Positions 60,775-64,000 of a DNA stretch of 64,000 nt are shown in pieces. How positions within the stretch are numbered: position 1 is the first letter of the stretch; every line of letters starts with the position of its first letter. Location: positions 126,566-190,565 of the forward strand of contig JAUWZX010000001.1 in NCBI GenBank assembly GCA_030615175.1, read 5' to 3'. The stretch is from Candidatus Parvarchaeota archaeon (lineage in GTDB: Archaea; Nanobdellota; Nanobdellia; WJKC01). The notes below the pieces were generated by a model. That model worked only from the letters and a program-made list of their open reading frames with translations. It was not told where the DNA came from and did no database searches. Both the position numbers and the translations under genes were made by a program.

Positions 60775-61124
60775 ATCGTTGTACTATAAATTCCTATTAC
60801 TGAAATGTTCTTTGATGTGTAAATGGTTTTTTCAGGCACGGCATTTGTATGCAATTCAAAAAATAATGAATTATTTTCATACTGTGAACGGGTTACCGGT
60901 ACTCCAGGAAGTGATTTATTAGGACTATCTAATGAAAATATATATATTATATTATTAAATTCTTTTAATTTACTAGTTTCAAAACTTGATAAATTACTGA
61001 TTGAACTAAATCTTGTGTAATTATAGTCCTCCAGATAGTAAAGGAAGGTTGATTTAAGCTCTCTAAAAGTAATACTAAGTCCTCTTTCTTTCAATGTTTT
61101 AACATAATCACTTAACTCACTCAT
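60771..61124 (-). CDS. Hypothetical protein, 117 aa, downstream of the YfhO-like gene
   Basis: I recognise no family. There is no signal peptide or membrane helix. The N-terminal ~35 residues look helical (LSDYVKTLKERGLSITFRELKSTFLYYL). The rest is strand-like, Asn/Ser-rich (SSISNLSSFETSKLKEF; FELHTNAVPEKTIYTSKNISVIGIYS), similar in style to the outer domains of the GT-C proteins nearby. It overlaps the YfhO-like gene by 8 bp. It could be a detached fragment of such an outer domain or an intact small partner. Confidence 0.55.
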   Translation of the reverse strand: MSELSDYVKTLKERGLSITFRELKSTFLYYLEDYNYTRFSSISNLSSFETSKLKEFNNIIYIFSLDSPNKSLPGVPVTRSQYENNSLFFELHTNAVPEKTIYTSKNISVIGIYSTTI

Positions 61125-64000
61125 TTTTAATCAACTTGTATATCATTATTCCAATTAAAATATAAATTATTATGTTTCCAAATAAGTTTGAAATTAATAA
61201 AGAAGCATCACCAATTGTGGTGTGGGGCACAATTGAATAAATTGTTAAGAATAGTCCGCCAAGAAATAAAAATAATATTGATAATAATATTAAAATCCCA
61301 ATCCAACCAAATTCTTTCTTAACATTTTTAATAATCGCTTTAGATTTTTTAATACAAAATGCATAATTTTGATGCTCTTTAAAATCAATTGATTTGATGT
61401 AAATAATAAATAATAACAAAATAATTACTAGTGAAATAGTGAGGGTTATAAAAGAAATAAGCAACCCAATTGAGTATGTATCTGCCTTAGTAAAAACTAA
61501 TTGAAAATTGTTAGAGTCATTCAAGAGATAAGCCTGTGCAAAGCTGTTAGCAATTAATGGGCTTGAATCATTAAGCATCCATGAAGGATGATATGTTTCT
61601 GAGAAAACCAAGTAGCCAGGGTTGCTAAATTCATAAGTAATATTCACATGGGAGGAATCAATTCTTTCGTAAAAGACAGAGTTATTTAACAGCTCTTTAA
61701 AATCTGAAACAGCGACTAATAAATCATTAATTCCTGATTCATTAAACTCGAAAATGAAATCATTAATGCCATTATGCAGAAAGGAAGAGTTTATGTTAAC
61801 CCATTCAGAATCGCGCCTTAGAAAAATAGAGTAATCCCCTTGTTTAGGGATAAATAGTGACTGGTTAATGAATGAACTGTTAAGAAAGCATCCATTGCTT
61901 GAATTAAAATTCATTTCAGGATTAAAGAATTTAACTGACTTAATCCTGAATTCATAATAACCAGGCTCCGCGTTCTTTCCTATTTTTTTATGCACACGAA
62001 TGCCTAACTTTGTTAAATTAAGAGCTGAAGCATTGTTGTCTATTACTGCTTGTTTTAGATTATAAATATAACTATTATAGTCACTGGATGTATACACACT
62101 CCATCCTACATCAATTATTTTTTCATCATCAGTAGTAAAGGCGACTTCAATGGTTTGGATTTCAGGATTGTTAACAGCACTTATAACTTCAAGGTAAGGG
62201 TAATCAAGTAGGCTGACATTAATTGACTTGAAAACAACTGCAAATTCGTCGACAGATGCATTGTTAAAGAAATAAGTAGAGAAGTTGCCTTCAATATATT
62301 CCTTATTGAATGTGCCTTTTAAATCACACTTATCACCACAACCATGTAAATTGACGCCAACACCTTCAAAACTAAAAACTTTTTCAGGTATGTCGCAGGA
62401 TATTTCTCCAAGTTCTGAGTAAGAAATAATTGACTTACTTGATGAGTAATTAATGAATTCAGAGTAAGCATTATTAAAGACATTAACAGGCACTAAGGCA
62501 ATTCTTGAAATGATGTTCTCACCGCTAAGAGGAGTGATTGTTAGATTAGAGTCAGAACTTATAAGGATTTTATCCCAAGTGAATCTTTCCGAAGGATTAA
62601 TAATGTGTTCAGTTCCATTAAAGTTAATAATGATGCCATCTGTGGATAAGTATTTAATTAGCAAATAAGAATCTTTAGTAGTTGAGATGGGGAATGAGAT
62701 AGATTTGTTAGACAATGTAAATATGGAGTCCTCAAGTCCTTGCGAGTAGTAAGTGTTATACCACCACCAGCCAAAGTCATAACCATACAATGGAGTCCAG
62801 GACTTTCGCGCATCACCAGACGTGACGAATGAAGCAGGGTCAAACTTATACTCGTCATGAATTAATGAAATAACAAAGTCTAAATATTCTTCATTAACAA
62901 GCAAGTAATCAACATTAAAATTAGGCTCTTGAGCAGCAAAAAAGAAGGCAGGCTTGGAATAATTAAGCAAGTCATTAATATAAGAAAAAGAAACAAGTGA
63001 TGATAATCCTCCAGAAGCAAGAAATGATGAATCAACAGCATAAACGCGTGGCAGGAAAGCAAGGTTGTCATAATAGTTAATGAATGTGCACTTAGTTAAG
63101 TTTAGATCTGCCTGATTACTTAATACTAAATTAATCCAATCATTATTAAATGATAATGACTGAGGGAAGTCTCCCATATAAGAATGATTAGGGAAATCAG
63201 AGTAAAAGTCAAAGCGCTCGTAAATATTGCGGACACCGGCGAGTCCCAAAATAAAGCCGAGGTGGTTAGTTATTGGCTCGTGCAGTAAGTTAATGACAAA
63301 AGCAGTGAATTTATGACGGGGTTCTGATGAATAAATTATTTGGTCAAATGTGTCTTTGGGGCTGAAAGCAACGATTGGGTCAATACCAACATAAGTGTAA
63401 TTCTTGTATTTAATTGGTTGAGTTAAAGGGGTATATAAGACTCTGTAATCACTAAGGTCCTTATCAAGTGACTCGGCTAAATGAATCAATGTCCTGTCAA
63501 AGTCAACGACTTGAACCCTGCCAGCAAAGTCTCCAGTGAAGAAAGGGAAACTAATAATTAATATTAAGCCAAGAGTTAATGGAGCAATGAATAATTTATA
63601 CCTTCTGAAGTAATTAATAACATGAGAGTAAGATAAAAGGAATGTCAGGCAGAAACCGAAAGCAGTTAGGAACATTAAATGATAAACTTCACGAAATAAG
63701 AAATTAAAAGGCATATTCTCATAAATGAATCCAAAAGGAGGGCTAATCCCTGTAGAAATAATAAGTCCTAGAATCCAGATAGTTAAAGCAAAATAATATA
63801 CTCTATCTTTTTTGAAGATTAAGCGTGCAAGAGCTGTTAGAATAATTATTAAGAATGAGAACCCCCAGACATAGAGATTGCTTGTTTCAAGCAGTGAGAA
63901 CATGAAGTGGCGGTACCCAATAAGGAATAATGATTCAGTAAGTGATGGGCTTAATTCAGAAATCCATTCAGTGCTTGTTCCGCCAGCATGACTAACAACG
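61117..64000 (-). CDS. Large YfhO/GT-C-like membrane protein, 5' end beyond the window
   Basis: The frame has an ATG at 63903 but is open upstream without a stop to base 64000 (last visible codons read VVSHAGGTSTEW...FLIGYRHF), so the N-terminus, probably with more membrane helices, lies outside. Visible parts are about four helices, a ~650-residue outer domain with Ser/Asn-rich strands, GYLVFSETYHPSWMLN (the YfhO-type return block), a helix SIGLLISFITLTISLVIILLLF, and a final pair of helices. The layout parallels the 1005-residue protein at 50844. Probably an extracytoplasmic glycan-assembly or glycosyltransferase factor. Confidence 0.75.
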   Translation of the reverse strand, partial: VVSHAGGTSTEWISELSPSLTESLFLIGYRHFMFSLLETSNLYVWGFSFLIIILTALARLIFKKDRVYYFALTIWILGLIISTGISPPFGFIYENMPFNFLFREVYHLMFLTAFGFCLTFLLSYSHVINYFRRYKLFIAPLTLGLILIISFPFFTGDFAGRVQVVDFDRTLIHLAESLDKDLSDYRVLYTPLTQPIKYKNYTYVGIDPIVAFSPKDTFDQIIYSSEPRHKFTAFVINLLHEPITNHLGFILGLAGVRNIYERFDFYSDFPNHSYMGDFPQSLSFNNDWINLVLSNQADLNLTKCTFINYYDNLAFLPRVYAVDSSFLASGGLSSLVSFSYINDLLNYSKPAFFFAAQEPNFNVDYLLVNEEYLDFVISLIHDEYKFDPASFVTSGDARKSWTPLYGYDFGWWWYNTYYSQGLEDSIFTLSNKSISFPISTTKDSYLLIKYLSTDGIIINFNGTEHIINPSERFTWDKILISSDSNLTITPLSGENIISRIALVPVNVFNNAYSEFINYSSSKSIISYSELGEISCDIPEKVFSFEGVGVNLHGCGDKCDLKGTFNKEYIEGNFSTYFFNNASVDEFAVVFKSINVSLLDYPYLEVISAVNNPEIQTIEVAFTTDDEKIIDVGWSVYTSSDYNSYIYNLKQAVIDNNASALNLTKLGIRVHKKIGKNAEPGYYEFRIKSVKFFNPEMNFNSSNGCFLNSSFINQSLFIPKQGDYSIFLRRDSEWVNINSSFLHNGINDFIFEFNESGINDLLVAVSDFKELLNNSVFYERIDSSHVNITYEFSNPGYLVFSETYHPSWMLNDSSPLIANSFAQAYLLNDSNNFQLVFTKADTYSIGLLISFITLTISLVIILLLFIIYIKSIDFKEHQNYAFCIKKSKAIIKNVKKEFGWIGILILLSILFLFLGGLFLTIYSIVPHTTIGDASLLISNLFGNIIIYILIGIMIYKLIKNE

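Noticed and set aside
61117-63903. A complete 928-residue gene starting at the ATG at 63903
   Set aside because: The frame stays open upstream to base 64000 with membrane-protein-like codons, so the ATG is probably internal and the gene is cut by the window.
1-64000. tRNA, rRNA or small structured RNA genes
   Set aside because: All gaps are under about 150 bp and none shows a cloverleaf or rRNA-like stretch that I could recognise; box C/D-type RNAs cannot be excluded by eye.

Overview
The window is a 64 kb piece of an archaeal genome, most likely a DPANN-type lineage of the Woesearchaeota/Pacearchaeota kind; the domain call is firm, the phylum call is an inference. Archaeal markers include family-B DNA polymerase, type II methionine aminopeptidase, class I CCA-adding enzyme, diphthine synthase DphB, Trm5 and Taw2 (wyosine pathway), an archaeal type IV prepilin peptidase, an NFACT/RqcH protein, an archaeal-type thymidylate synthase fused to an MtrA-like domain, inositol-phosphate synthase and a 57-residue histone-fold-like protein. 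Promoters look archaeal: TATA-like boxes lie about 25 bp ahead of start codons, and many mRNAs appear leaderless. Genes are very tightly packed. No intergenic gap exceeds about 150 bp, most co-directional pairs overlap by 1-14 bp, and many convergent pairs overlap at their 3' ends. I see no rRNA, tRNA, CRISPR array, transposase or integrase.|| Layout. 1-27.3 kb is mostly housekeeping: a partial PIN/ATPase, ips with a divergent PadR-like regulator, serS, a three-gene glycosyltransferase set, a dTMP operon on the minus strand (dut/dcd-like, thyA, tmk, dcd), thpR, topA, map, polB, rqcH, a YjbQ-family gene, a histone-fold gene missed by length cut-offs, cca, a HIT protein, a prepilin peptidase, dphB, and a six-gene overlapping operon (two small DMT transporters, trm5, an unknown gene, taw2, a decarboxylase-like gene). 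27.4-38.2 kb holds nucleotide-sugar genes: galU, ugd and uxs (predicted glucose-1-P to UDP-glucose to UDP-glucuronate to UDP-xylose), two further epimerases, a GDP-mannose dehydratase-like gene and polyprenyl-phosphate glycosyltransferases. 38.2-64 kb is a glycan assembly region: a Wzx-like flippase, about seven GT2/GT4 enzymes, four B12-binding-type radical SAM proteins plus one simple radical SAM protein, two SAM methyltransferases, and giant GT-C/YfhO-like membrane proteins with extracytoplasmic beta-rich domains. The genes from about 44 kb look more A/T-rich than the housekeeping part.|| Points of greatest interest. (1) A 53-bp double-hairpin element occurs twice, inside two different protein-coding genes (an unknown gene and rqcH), and is read in a different frame in each; this resembles the ORF-inserted palindromic elements of Rickettsia. 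(2) A ribbon-helix-helix DNA-binding domain is fused to a sugar-nucleotidyltransferase-like domain with degenerate catalytic motifs. It is divergent from galU, and the promoter between them carries eight TAC motifs nearly all on one helical face, suggesting a sugar-nucleotide-sensing regulator. (3) A 16-bp palindrome is present at both the ips and padR-like promoters, 52 bp apart. (4) Radical SAM, methyltransferase and glycosyltransferase genes are interleaved in overlapping operons, suggesting a C-methylated or otherwise radically modified surface glycan or lipid. Both window edges cut through genes: the PIN/ATPase at the left and a YfhO-like protein at the right, which stays open to base 64000.
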